Source: Effrenium voratum (taxonomy: Eukaryota; Sar; Dinophyceae; Suessiales; Symbiodiniaceae). From it: a stretch of 64,000 bases of DNA. Each line of letters opens with the position of its first letter. Position 1 is the first letter of the stretch. Positions 42,535 to 51,382 of this stretch are shown one piece after another. The position numbers were made by a program, and so were the translations under genes. The DNA is taken from contig CAUJNA010003326.1 of assembly GCA_963377175.1 (NCBI GenBank), positions 177,001 to 241,000 on the forward strand, given 5' to 3'. The notes beneath the pieces were generated by a model. The model did not search any database. It saw nothing but the letters and a program-made list of their open reading frames with translations, and was not told the DNA's origin.

Positions 42535-42880
42535 GTGCGGGCCCTGAAAACTTGCCTCAAGATCGTAGAAAACAATGGATTCTTCATCAGCGAATATGAC
42601 ATTGACAAGGGCATCAAGGCCAGCGCCAACTTCGTGCTTGGCTATAACTGGCTTGCCTACTCAGCGCACTGTGCTAGCATGCGGCGGTACAAACTGCGAC
42701 CAAAGCCGCTGAGCTGTGTTTTGCTTGTCGTGTGACCCGCAGATCCAGCCGCCCGAGGCTGCACTTCTGGTTGCACCAGTGGCGCCGCCTGAAGCTTTGC
42801 CCTTTGAATTTAAAAGTCAACAATTGCTTTGGCGATGAGGACTTTGTCCGGCGCATGTGTAATATAGCTTCCGGGTGTCA
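42535..42880 (+). CDS. Insert-borne terminal exons (YNWLA and FGDEDFVRRM)
   Basis: Two islands encode ASANFVLGYNWLAYSAHCAS (42628-42690) and, after an intron-like gap, FGDEDFVRRMCNIASGCHH (42829-42885). A pairing of an xYNWLA string with a (F/Y)GDEDFVG-like string is a hallmark I associate with a highly repeated, uncharacterised dinoflagellate gene family. This is from memory and needs a search to confirm. They lie about 250 bp from the right end of the element. Confidence 0.4.
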
Positions 42881-43110
42881 TCACGTTGGCACTGGCACCA
42901 ATGCAATGCGTAGATATTTGTGTACAGCGACATTGCATTGGATTGACGCATGGAGGTAAAATAAAACAGGCTTGCCGATTTAGCCTTTTGCTGCAGTGTC
43001 GACCCCTGGGGCCTAAACCGGAAAACATGACACTGACGTGTTTTGCACATGTTTCTTTCGCGTTGACGTGTTTTTGGTCAAATGTCGGGGAAAAAACGCA
43101 ACAACTGAAC

Positions 43111-43119
43111 CTCCAGGAT
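43111..43119 (-). repeat. Right terminal inverted repeat of the 12.4-kb element
   Basis: CTCCAGGAT mirrors ATCCTGGAG at 30749. The AG of CCAG is at 43115-43116, so the same bases can serve as a 3' splice site. Confidence 0.75.
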
Positions 43120-46100
43120 AGCTCCCAGGTCAGGACTAGCCGTGAAGAATAGGATCGCTGTAGGCGGTGGGGTCATTGATCCCGACTACGACGGAGAGAT
43201 CAAGGTCATCCTCTTTAATCATGGGGGTGAGGACTTCATCGTGAATCCCGGGGACCGCATTGCACAGATCGTACTAGAGCGTGTTATGCTCATTGACGCG
43301 TCAATCGTTCCTAGGAAAGCCAAGCGGGGAACCGATAGGGGATCCGCGGGTTTCGGAAGCACTGGTATAGCTGCTGCTGCCCCTACGATTGGATCTGATG
43401 GAAAGACCTTTGAGTTCTCTATGCCCAGGGGGGAGATATCCCTTTCTCATCGGCCAAAGAGCTCAGGTGTCTTTCCTCCCTTGTATGCTTGTGTCGCTAG
43501 GCCAGTGAACAAGAAGGAACAAGCTGGGAATGCCAAGGCTAAGGCCGCTCTTCAGAAGGAATGGGACAAGTTAACTTCGCAAGGATGCTGGGACTTGTCA
43601 ACTGTCCAAGAGTGGCATGATGTTGCGGCCAAGGCACGTAAGGAAGGGGAGAAGATCCATGTTGGTAGAATTTTCGACATTTGTGTCGAGAAGAATCACG
43701 AGCTGCCGGAGGACGATCCAAATCGCAAATATAAAGGGCGAGTCGTGTTCGAGGGATGCTTCGTCCGTGACGAGATCGGGCATTGGGCCCTGTTCTCCGA
43801 GAACACCTCCTGCCCCGCTACTATGGCGGCGGGTAAGATGGGTGATGCTCACGGGTTACTTCCAGGGAATCTTCTGGAAGTGAGTGATGGGGAGTCCGCG
43901 TACACTCAGGCCCGCTTGAAGGGAAAGAAGACTTGGGTGAGGATTCCTCGCGACCAATGGCCACCTGAGTGGTTCGACGGCAGCGGAAATCCCAGATACA
44001 AGGATCCGGTTGTTGTCCTTGTGCTTGCACTATATGGACATCCGGATGCTGGTACCTTTTGGGAACAGCACTGCGAGGCGATGCTGAAGAAAGTCGGATA
44101 CGTCAAGGTGAAGGATTGGGCCAGCGTGTTCAGGCATGAGGAGCTCGACCTCTTTCTTGTCGTGTACGTGGATGACTTCAAGATGAGCGGGCCGGCGAAG
44201 AACATCGCGGAAGGATGGGCGCTGATCTCGAAGGTCATCAAGATGGAGGAACCAAGGCAGCTCAAGAGATATCTTGGCTGCGAGCACGAATTCACGCAAC
44301 AGGTGGTCAAGGGTCACTTTGACCCGAGACTGGCGTGGACGGTCGGCAATCCTCCTGATAAGGAGCAACCCGACTTGAGGTTTGGTCCAGAGGGGTTACT
44401 CTCTAAGGACATCCCCAAGCCGGAAACCACGATAAGGTTCATCAAGTACAGCGAGAGCAGCTTCATGCAGGCGTGTGTCGATAGATACATTGAGCTGTGT
44501 CAGGGAAAGTACCCGAAGAAGCTGCAGAAGGTTGAAACTCCGTTCCTGGACGAGAGCAAGCCGGAGTTTGACGAGAATTCCGTCAACCCTGAATTTGACA
44601 AACTCTTCAACCAGGCAATGGACGTGGAGACCGTCAATGCGCAGCCAGGGTGCCTCGGAGATGACGCAGCGGCGGTGCTGATGAAGGTTCTCTACGGAGC
44701 TCGGATGGGCAGATATGACCTGATTCGTCCCGTGCAGGCGTTAGCCAGCCGGGTCACGAAGTGGAATCATCTATGTGACCGCAAGCTCCACAGGTTAATT
44801 TCATATGTGAACTCTACGCTCGATCTTCATTTGTACGGTTGGGTGGGCGATAGCCCAGAGTTCATTGAGTTGGTTGCTTACTGTGATGCGGATCTGGCTG
44901 GGGATCGTACTGATTCCAAGAGCACATCGGGAGTGCTCATTTGCCTTGTGGGTCCTAGGACCTACATGCCCATCACTGGAGTAAGCAAGAAACAGACTTC
45001 CGTTTCGAAGTCGACTCCCGAAGCAGAGATTGTTGCTCTCGACCATGGAGTGTCCAAGGAGGGAATGGCATTAGCTACCCTCTGGCAGCACGCTATTGGG
45101 AAGGGAAAGGAGACCCAGCCGTTTATTATCAACGTGCTGGAGGATAACGAATCGGCATGCCGGATCGTTATAACTGGGAATAATCCCAACATGCGCTACA
45201 TGTCAAGGACGCAGCGCATTGACATCTCGTGGCTCAACGAACGTTTTAATGATGGAATTTTTCGGTTCGTTGCGTGCCCGTCTCACTACCAAGGTGCAGA
45301 CATTTTCACTAAGGCCTGCATTGACAAGGTCGTGTGGAATAGAAATCTGCACACCCTTGGTATGTTCCTGCCGGGATACCTGCAGGAATATTTGGCCCAA
45401 CCCACCCAACCCTGTCTTAAGCCCCCTGCCGCTCCTGGACTGCCCCCGCTTAGGGGGGTACGCATGGAATCAGGTGCAAAATCCGGTTTCAATCGGCTCA
45501 TTGAGAGGTTACTCTCTGAGTACGAGGGAATCGTGATTGACGAGGAAAAAGGAGGGAAAAGATGCGAGAAAACTATTATTGCGGACCAGGCGATAGCCGG
45601 AGTTCTTGCGTATAGTGATCTTTGCAGGGTTGTCACGCTTCAAGTTGCTCCTGGTTACAGGAATCACATCATACGGTCTGGTAGGATTGAAGGCGATAGC
45701 CTTTGTTATGTTGTGCTTGTTCTTAATGATCTTGCACCCGATAGGGTTGATTCCAGGACTGGGAAGTGGGGACAGACCAGAAAGCTCAGGGATAGGACCG
45801 AGGCTGCCGTTAGGCAAAGGTTCAACTTGGCTTGTGATGCTCGGACCAGTGGATGTGTTCCGATCATTCTCTACCGACCCAAATGCAATATATTGAAGGA
45901 AGGTGAGGTTGAAGGAGTTGCCACCACGCATGGGTTTGATTGTAGGTCTGTTTGCGCTTGCCAATGTGGTCTCAAGAGGCATGGGATTGTGTTTAGGTGT
46001 TTTTCTTCTAAGTCCTTCAATTCGTTTTGGAGTACCTGCAAGATGCGAGGAGGGGATACTCTCTCTCAGCACGACCGATTGCTTGCTGTTGGGAAGTGGT

Positions 46101-46123
46101 TGAACAACTTCGTTGCCGCGTAG
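43118..46123 (+). CDS. pol: Pol part 3: dUTPase second half, reverse transcriptase, RNase H
   Basis: Coding resumes at once with dUTPase motif 2 (IAPRSG), motif 3 (GVIDPDYDGEI), motif 4 (GDRIAQIVLE) and motif 5 (DRGSAGFGSTG, about 43327-43360). The copia-type reverse transcriptase follows (about 43500-44300) with DGESAYTQARLKGK and the catalytic YVDDF at 44165-44179. RNase H spans about 44870-45370 with CDADLAGDRTDSKSTSG, TPEAEIVALDHG, EDNESA and a final QRIDISWLNE. About 240 further residues (45400-46121) with a Cys-rich end (CRSVCACQCG) match no family I know. The frame is unbroken to TAG at 46121-46123. Apparent first Met codons near 43142 are not a real start, because the reading frame enters from the other side of the insertion. 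Confidence 0.92.
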   Translation: MAPRSGLAVKNRIAVGGGVIDPDYDGEIKVILFNHGGEDFIVNPGDRIAQIVLERVMLIDASIVPRKAKRGTDRGSAGFGSTGIAAAAPTIGSDGKTFEFSMPRGEISLSHRPKSSGVFPPLYACVARPVNKKEQAGNAKAKAALQKEWDKLTSQGCWDLSTVQEWHDVAAKARKEGEKIHVGRIFDICVEKNHELPEDDPNRKYKGRVVFEGCFVRDEIGHWALFSENTSCPATMAAGKMGDAHGLLPGNLLEVSDGESAYTQARLKGKKTWVRIPRDQWPPEWFDGSGNPRYKDPVVVLVLALYGHPDAGTFWEQHCEAMLKKVGYVKVKDWASVFRHEELDLFLVVYVDDFKMSGPAKNIAEGWALISKVIKMEEPRQLKRYLGCEHEFTQQVVKGHFDPRLAWTVGNPPDKEQPDLRFGPEGLLSKDIPKPETTIRFIKYSESSFMQACVDRYIELCQGKYPKKLQKVETPFLDESKPEFDENSVNPEFDKLFNQAMDVETVNAQPGCLGDDAAAVLMKVLYGARMGRYDLIRPVQALASRVTKWNHLCDRKLHRLISYVNSTLDLHLYGWVGDSPEFIELVAYCDADLAGDRTDSKSTSGVLICLVGPRTYMPITGVSKKQTSVSKSTPEAEIVALDHGVSKEGMALATLWQHAIGKGKETQPFIINVLEDNESACRIVITGNNPNMRYMSRTQRIDISWLNERFNDGIFRFVACPSHYQGADIFTKACIDKVVWNRNLHTLGMFLPGYLQEYLAQPTQPCLKPPAAPGLPPLRGVRMESGAKSGFNRLIERLLSEYEGIVIDEEKGGKRCEKTIIADQAIAGVLAYSDLCRVVTLQVAPGYRNHIIRSGRIEGDSLCYVVLVLNDLAPDRVDSRTGKWGQTRKLRDRTEAAVRQRFNLACDARTSGCVPIILYRPKCNILKEGEVEGVATTHGFDCRSVCACQCGLKRHGIVFRCFSSKSFNSFWSTCKMRGGDTLSQHDRLLAVGKWLNNFVAA

Positions 46124-46419
46124 CATTTGCTTGATCAAGCTGGCTCACACTGCGGGCAACCGCACCACATTCACAGGCGACTCAGTGCGCTTACTGACCA
46201 GTACTGAAGCATGAGGCAGATATGCCTATCACTAAGGTTTTCTTCTACTTCGTGAAGGACGGATTCAGTCAATTATTCTTTTTCTAGGTTCTCGTTCTAG
46301 GGAGAGGGTCTCTGGCCGTTAGGCTGAGCCTTCTGAGGGACAGGGGGGGATTCTGGCCGGTAGGCTGGGTTCCCGGTTCCTCCGTGGTTCCGTGGCCGGT
46401 GGCCCGAACCTGCTGACGC
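46124..46419 (+). promoter_or_regulatory. Spacer with candidate (trans-)splice acceptor
   Basis: The spacer has no ORF. A pyrimidine-rich string AATTATTCTTTTTCTAG ends in AG at 46286-46287, 133 bp before the next ATG. This is the form of a 3' splice site and could accept an intron or the spliced leader to express the downstream frame separately. Two CCG(T/G)TAGG octamers lie at 46316 and 46356. Confidence 0.4.
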
Positions 46420-49413
46420 ATGGCGGCAGCTGGCGGAATGGGCCTGGGGCACTGCATGGCGACGCCTCCGCGGCCGTCCTGGGACCTGGAGATGGGCTTG
46501 GGTATGGAGAAGCCTAAGGCTGTGGCCAGTTGTTTGCTTGCGGGGTACCGCGAGTGGACGATTAAAGGGTTTAGGGGACAGGATCCGAAGTTCACCACGA
46601 TTGATCCAGATATGGAGAAGGCTGATCAGCTGATTGAGGATGACAGTGCCGCGAGGTTCGACGAACTGGTTGGCAGGGTGTCCCACATCAGCAAGGACAA
46701 GCTCGACAAGTCGCACATGCCGGTGACGGACCATGAAAAGCTGCTCCGGTACCGGGCGATCAGGACTGCTGCGATAGTGGCTGAGATGAAGCGCCGGGGA
46801 GTGGAGGTCACGGAGTTGAACGCCGTGCACTTGGCGGCCATTCTCTGCGCTGCGGTTCCGACGGACCCTGCTTTCTTGCTTCCTTACCATATCGTGTTCG
46901 CGATTGAGGAGAGCATTGAAAGTGGCAAGAGCGCGCTACCCATGGATAGCAGTACGGAGCCGGCAGCTGAACCATGCGGAGGAATGTGGGCTGCAGACCC
47001 GAAAGCCTGGCCGGAGTGGAAGACGGTTCACCCGCAGACTGCCTTGGTAAAGGCGGTCGCTGATCAGGCAGAGGTGGCATTCGGAGATCACCCTCTGTAT
47101 AGCGGAGATGATTTCGGTGATGCGGAGCACCATTTCAACGCAATCCGTGCCTGGATGAGCGAGAGGCCGAACGCTTTGTTCACGCCTCCGGAGCTGGTCG
47201 TGGACGCGATGATGCTGACGGAAGGGAGAAACAGGGAGGAGATCGTTAGATGTTCCTCGGGACGAAGGCTTTCGTCGGTCCCGTCGGTCAGGAAGTTCGC
47301 GTCGGCTGATAAGCCAGGGATGCGGGGGTACCTGCACGCGATGGGACAGATGTCAGGTGTGGTCACGTCCCTGCATGATGCCTTTGACTGGGACCGTAGA
47401 CAGGTGTTGAGGATCTCGCCCAAGAATCCGGCGAGTACCACTGACGTGGAAATTGGTCCCGACGATGGATGGGCATTCTTCGATTTGGCCATCAATTTCA
47501 GGGGCCAGACGGACACTGAGAAGGTCCTCATCCATGGAACTTCGCAATCCTCATTGTGGAGCATCCTGGGTGGTATGCAGGTTACTGCGTCCACCGCGAG
47601 TGATGAATGGGTAGGGGTGTGGACATCTTTGAAGGCGGTCGAGGCCCTGGGATACAGCACTCTGTCGCACTACGGTCAGAACACGTGGGCGAGGGTCGCG
47701 ATTTGCATCGCGCAACCGGACGAGTCCGAGAATCTGTTCAGCGACAATCCCCACCTGAAGGGTGTCAAGCGAGGAGCCCAACGAGTGTTCCCGAACGCGA
47801 GGTTGGGGATCTGTGGGATCTGCATCAAGCTTGAGAAGCCTGCGGCGGACTCACAATATGTGGAGCTGTGCAACTCAGGGGGCGATAGCACCCTGCAGTA
47901 CTACAACCCATTCGTCGAATGGAATCCGCATGCTCCATCGGTAGTGTGGGCTATGCACAAGTTCTTCCCAGAGAACTACATGGGACCGATAGGTCTTTCC
48001 GTTGAAGAGGAGAACATGCGTGCTGCTCCAGGGACCCCTCAGGCTGCCGAGGCGGAAGGTGGGGCACTATTCGCCAGGATCGTGCCGAAGTCGAACATGT
48101 TTGAGGCCATCCGGGGTGAAACGTTTGTGCTCACCCTAACGAAGGGATACCTTACCGAGATCAAGGACGAGGCAAAGGCCGTTGGTCGGGGTGCTCTCTT
48201 CCCGAAGGAGCTTGAGTGTTTCGAGCAAGCTAGGAAGGTGATGCGCCTGGTCAGGAGTGGGAAGGTCGTTCCGCCAGCTATGGAGCTGCCGAAGGGAGGA
48301 TACTCCCGTGTGGCAGTTGATCCCGTACAAATGGAAAGGCTGTGGGACACATGGGCAATCGCCGTGTTAGCGGATGTGATGCTGTCCATCTACCCATCCA
48401 TTGTTCTGCACGAGATGAGTCGCTACCAAGACAAGATGGTAATCTTGCTTCGGTGTTTAGCGGCTAGTGGGACAGGTGCTGCGGTGAGGATCGCTGCGGC
48501 CATGGCGGCCGGGTACGGTCCTCCGGTGTTCAAAGAGGAGTCCGCGGCCCCGGATGCGACTGTGTTCTATCTGCTGGATCAGACGTTCAACACTGCATCC
48601 ACGAAGAACAAGAAAGGGATGGACCCAGCAACGTTGGCGGAGGACATCCTCAAGTGCAGGACAAAGAATGACCGGTTGAGGGGTTCCCCAGAGAACCGGC
48701 CGTTCAAGAACTGTGAGGTGCACTACGTGACCAGCACTCGTGATAACGAGGAGACATCCCTTCGGATGATGATTGACAAGGCGTACGAGCTGATGGACAA
48801 GCGGACGGACGACTGCGTCCAGAAGTACGGCAACGCGGATGCCGCCAAGCATGACCTGTATGTTTTTGGTCTCCGTGGCTCCTACCTGTATAGGTGGGAG
48901 AGGAACGCATGGAAGGCCAGAAGTGACGCGGCGACCGTGTGGAGTAAGGACGTGGCGTCGCTGGTCGCACTCAACAACAAGGTCAAGGTGATGGTTTGTG
49001 GTCCGGGGCGATCGTTAGATCGAGAGGGTGACCAAGGGGTTCACATGACTAAGGAGATCCAGCATAAGATGGGCGATCTCCGTGCGAACCTGATCCCAGT
49101 GGTTTCAGCAGACGCGGTGTCATGGGGGAGCGAAGTTGACAGCTACGGCAGGAACCGGCCGGTCCAGAGAGCATGGGCCGTGGTGCCGCCCTACCTTGCG
49201 GCAGTTCCGGACTTTTTCTCCCTGACTAGGACTACGTGGCCTGGTTCCGTCACGTTGCACATCAGGGACAACATCCTCAAGCTTTTGAAGGAGGGTACTT
49301 CTTCGAAGATGGGTGATGGCGGATCGATGTCTGAGTCCGAGGACGTCGATATGACAGGTGCCGCTCAGGGAGGACCGCCGGTAGGCGTAAACCCCCGGTG
49401 GGCAATCGTCTGA
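46420..49413 (+). CDS. Accessory ORF, part 1 (unknown, ART-like motif)
   Basis: ATG at 46420 opens 997 codons downstream of RNase H, where most copia elements have only a short leader to the LTR. Composition is that of a folded protein with few low-complexity parts until the acidic C-terminus (SESEDVDMTG). At residues 365-435 the string KVLIHGTSQSSLWSILGGM, then WVGVWTSLKAVEALGY and ARVAICIAQ, resembles the start of ADP-ribosyltransferase/KptA-like folds (His-Gly-Thr-Ser, Ile-Leu-x-x-Gly, then a Gly-containing strand). The catalytic Glu is not identified, so this is a suggestion only. The frame ends at TGA 49411-49413 after a C5 run; one base fewer would join it to the next ORF. No envelope-like signal peptide or membrane segment is seen. 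Confidence 0.7.
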   Translation: MAAAGGMGLGHCMATPPRPSWDLEMGLGMEKPKAVASCLLAGYREWTIKGFRGQDPKFTTIDPDMEKADQLIEDDSAARFDELVGRVSHISKDKLDKSHMPVTDHEKLLRYRAIRTAAIVAEMKRRGVEVTELNAVHLAAILCAAVPTDPAFLLPYHIVFAIEESIESGKSALPMDSSTEPAAEPCGGMWAADPKAWPEWKTVHPQTALVKAVADQAEVAFGDHPLYSGDDFGDAEHHFNAIRAWMSERPNALFTPPELVVDAMMLTEGRNREEIVRCSSGRRLSSVPSVRKFASADKPGMRGYLHAMGQMSGVVTSLHDAFDWDRRQVLRISPKNPASTTDVEIGPDDGWAFFDLAINFRGQTDTEKVLIHGTSQSSLWSILGGMQVTASTASDEWVGVWTSLKAVEALGYSTLSHYGQNTWARVAICIAQPDESENLFSDNPHLKGVKRGAQRVFPNARLGICGICIKLEKPAADSQYVELCNSGGDSTLQYYNPFVEWNPHAPSVVWAMHKFFPENYMGPIGLSVEEENMRAAPGTPQAAEAEGGALFARIVPKSNMFEAIRGETFVLTLTKGYLTEIKDEAKAVGRGALFPKELECFEQARKVMRLVRSGKVVPPAMELPKGGYSRVAVDPVQMERLWDTWAIAVLADVMLSIYPSIVLHEMSRYQDKMVILLRCLAASGTGAAVRIAAAMAAGYGPPVFKEESAAPDATVFYLLDQTFNTASTKNKKGMDPATLAEDILKCRTKNDRLRGSPENRPFKNCEVHYVTSTRDNEETSLRMMIDKAYELMDKRTDDCVQKYGNADAAKHDLYVFGLRGSYLYRWERNAWKARSDAATVWSKDVASLVALNNKVKVMVCGPGRSLDREGDQGVHMTKEIQHKMGDLRANLIPVVSADAVSWGSEVDSYGRNRPVQRAWAVVPPYLAAVPDFFSLTRTTWPGSVTLHIRDNILKLLKEGTSSKMGDGGSMSESEDVDMTGAAQGGPPVGVNPRWAIV

Positions 49414-49483
49414 CGCAGGTCAGCGTGCGGAAGGTCAGACCGCTGCCCCGAAAGCACCTCCTAAGGCGTTAGTCACGAAGGAG

Positions 49484-51382
49484 ATGCTGGCATCGGTGAG
49501 ACCAAAGTCTCCGCCGAACCCACCTCGGAGTCCGAGGGTTTCTTCACCTCAGGTCACGGCAACCGAAGTTGGGAATCGATGGTCATCGAATCTTCGAACG
49601 CCTAGGGCGACGATTGAGGAGGAGAACACGGGTGGCTCCGCCGAGGTCGATGATCTCCTACCCGATAGGGAAGGGGTCGATCTCCCTACGGATACCTTCA
49701 ACGATGGTGGGGGTCCGACCGAGGCCGAGGTGTTAGAGTTCACCGGAGACGTTGAGATGGGGCCGGAGAAGGAAGCCGAGGTTCCCGCTGCAGGTGAGGA
49801 GGAGACTCCCGGTAGGGAAGCTGAGGTGCCTCAGGCCACTACGACTACGACAGAGCCGTCGGTGGAATCGCCTGCGGCAAAGCGAGCGGCATCGCCCATT
49901 AGGGAGGAACGCAGGGTTCGAGAACCTGTTGGTGCTCAGAAGAAGGAGGAGGCGTCGGGTGCATGTGGCCCGGGTGTGCCAATCTCCTATGCTCCGAAGT
50001 ACACGGACGACGACGGGGACCTGCGGGATACTGCAGCGACCCCGAAGGCGGCTTCAACCCAGGAGTCTCGAGGGGGCATACACAATTATGCGAACACGCC
50101 GTACCCGGAGCACCCGGGGGAGGCGCCCGAGCTGAAGTCAGCGGAAGTTCGGCACCACCGTGAGCATAGTTCCTATCAATCCACGAGGGGCTCGCGGACA
50201 TCGGCAAGGCCGGCGGAAAGCAGGTCGAATAGGAGGTTCATCGTTCAGCACATCCTGGCTAGGGAGGCTGGTGAGCCCTTCATCTATGCCGTGATCAGGA
50301 ACAAGGCAATCACTCAAGAGCGGGTTACCGCGGAGGAGTGGAGGAAGGCGAACGAGACTAGCCACATTGTGTTCCCGAATCGCGATAGCGAGTGGAATGC
50401 GGTATTGGAGAGGGCCGTACATAACGATTTCATGTACGGGGCGTTGGATGCTTCCCGAGCTGCTGGGAGGATCGATCAGGAGTACATCAATCCTCGAGAT
50501 CGGAAGTCTACGCCGTGGGGTGATCAGCAATGGAACATGAAGAAGGTGGCGTCCGAGGCTGCCCATATCCCGTTAGGGATGAGGCAGGACATTCAGGCGA
50601 AGTACCATCATGGGCGGGCACCTCCGGGGGACTGGGCAGATATGCCCGATCGGGATGATTACATGGTTCGTGGTGTCGTTAGTGACCCGAACCGCAGGGC
50701 GTATGATTGTCTTCGAGCGCCGGGGGTGAGGGCTACCTTGCTGAACGCGCAGACGGGTCAATGCATTCCTTTGGACGACCCGACTTGGGTACCGGAGATT
50801 GCATCGTCGCACTTGCTGGTAGGGACGATCACTGCGATCGCATCGCACGTGGATTCCGCCCTTGGGCGCGCGTGGCGGATGCCCATGTTTCATCCCCAGC
50901 TGATGGCGGCGACGGCAATGCTGGAGAAGCTGCAGAAGTATTTCAACGCGCTGAATGAGGCGGTGTTGGGCAAGCGGCTGGGGACTGCGCCTTTCAGCAT
51001 GATTGCCGGTCACCTCGCTCCGGAGCTGCGGACTATCCCGACAAGGGAGCAGATGTCCGATACGCTGGCGCAATCGGCGGCTGAGATCATGCTGTCTCAT
51101 GTATCTGCGTTGTCCCATTCGGGATCTACTTCCGATAGGAAGGAGATCATCGGAAGGGATGGGTTCCCGTTCGGGAAATCATGGTTCGAGGATGACCCTG
51201 AAGGAGCCACTTGGCCTGGGCACCATATGGCTGGAGGTGTCGCCGTCCCGCTGAAGCCGAAGACGAAGATCGTGTGGGGGAAGCGACCACATGTGGACGA
51301 CGAGGGCGATGTGGATCCTGGGGCGAGTGGATCCTGGGGCGAGCTCTTCGGGGCAACCAAGGACCGAGCCGGCCCCCGATAG
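49484..51382 (+). CDS. Accessory ORF, part 2 (unknown)
   Basis: The frame is open from before 49415 and contains ATG at 49484; 632 codons to TAG at 51380-51382. The first 200 residues are Glu/Pro/Thr-rich and disordered. A folded part follows (RRFIVQHILAREAGEPFIYA, ERAVHNDFMYGALDASRAAG, GTITAIASHVDSALGRAW, AAEIMLSHVSALSHSG). No known domain is recognised. The stop lies inside a CCGATAGG octamer next to a C5 run. With one base fewer the frame would run into the following ORF. I therefore regard parts 1-3 as one ancestral gene. Confidence 0.65.
   Translation: MLASVRPKSPPNPPRSPRVSSPQVTATEVGNRWSSNLRTPRATIEEENTGGSAEVDDLLPDREGVDLPTDTFNDGGGPTEAEVLEFTGDVEMGPEKEAEVPAAGEEETPGREAEVPQATTTTTEPSVESPAAKRAASPIREERRVREPVGAQKKEEASGACGPGVPISYAPKYTDDDGDLRDTAATPKAASTQESRGGIHNYANTPYPEHPGEAPELKSAEVRHHREHSSYQSTRGSRTSARPAESRSNRRFIVQHILAREAGEPFIYAVIRNKAITQERVTAEEWRKANETSHIVFPNRDSEWNAVLERAVHNDFMYGALDASRAAGRIDQEYINPRDRKSTPWGDQQWNMKKVASEAAHIPLGMRQDIQAKYHHGRAPPGDWADMPDRDDYMVRGVVSDPNRRAYDCLRAPGVRATLLNAQTGQCIPLDDPTWVPEIASSHLLVGTITAIASHVDSALGRAWRMPMFHPQLMAATAMLEKLQKYFNALNEAVLGKRLGTAPFSMIAGHLAPELRTIPTREQMSDTLAQSAAEIMLSHVSALSHSGSTSDRKEIIGRDGFPFGKSWFEDDPEGATWPGHHMAGGVAVPLKPKTKIVWGKRPHVDDEGDVDPGASGSWGELFGATKDRAGPR

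Larger units (their letters stand above)
30751..43117 (+). mobile_element. 12.4-kb TIR transposon inside the dUTPase coding region
   Basis: The ends read CCTGGAG at 30751 and CTCCAGG at 43117, within a longer imperfect inverted repeat (left CCTGGAGAGTCAGATTG, right complement CCTGGAGGTTCAGTTGTTG). An AT is present on both sides. Removing the insert with one AT joins AGG-AT to A-GCT, which restores dUTPase motif 2 (RIAPRSG) in frame. The removed length, 12,369 bp, is divisible by three. The inside has its own coding islands with AG acceptors on the plus strand, five perfect hairpins, and none of the CCG(A/T/G)TAGG octamers of the host element. The junctions also fit a GA..AG intron (30748-43116). 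Whether it is mobile by its own gene is unknown. Confidence 0.85.
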
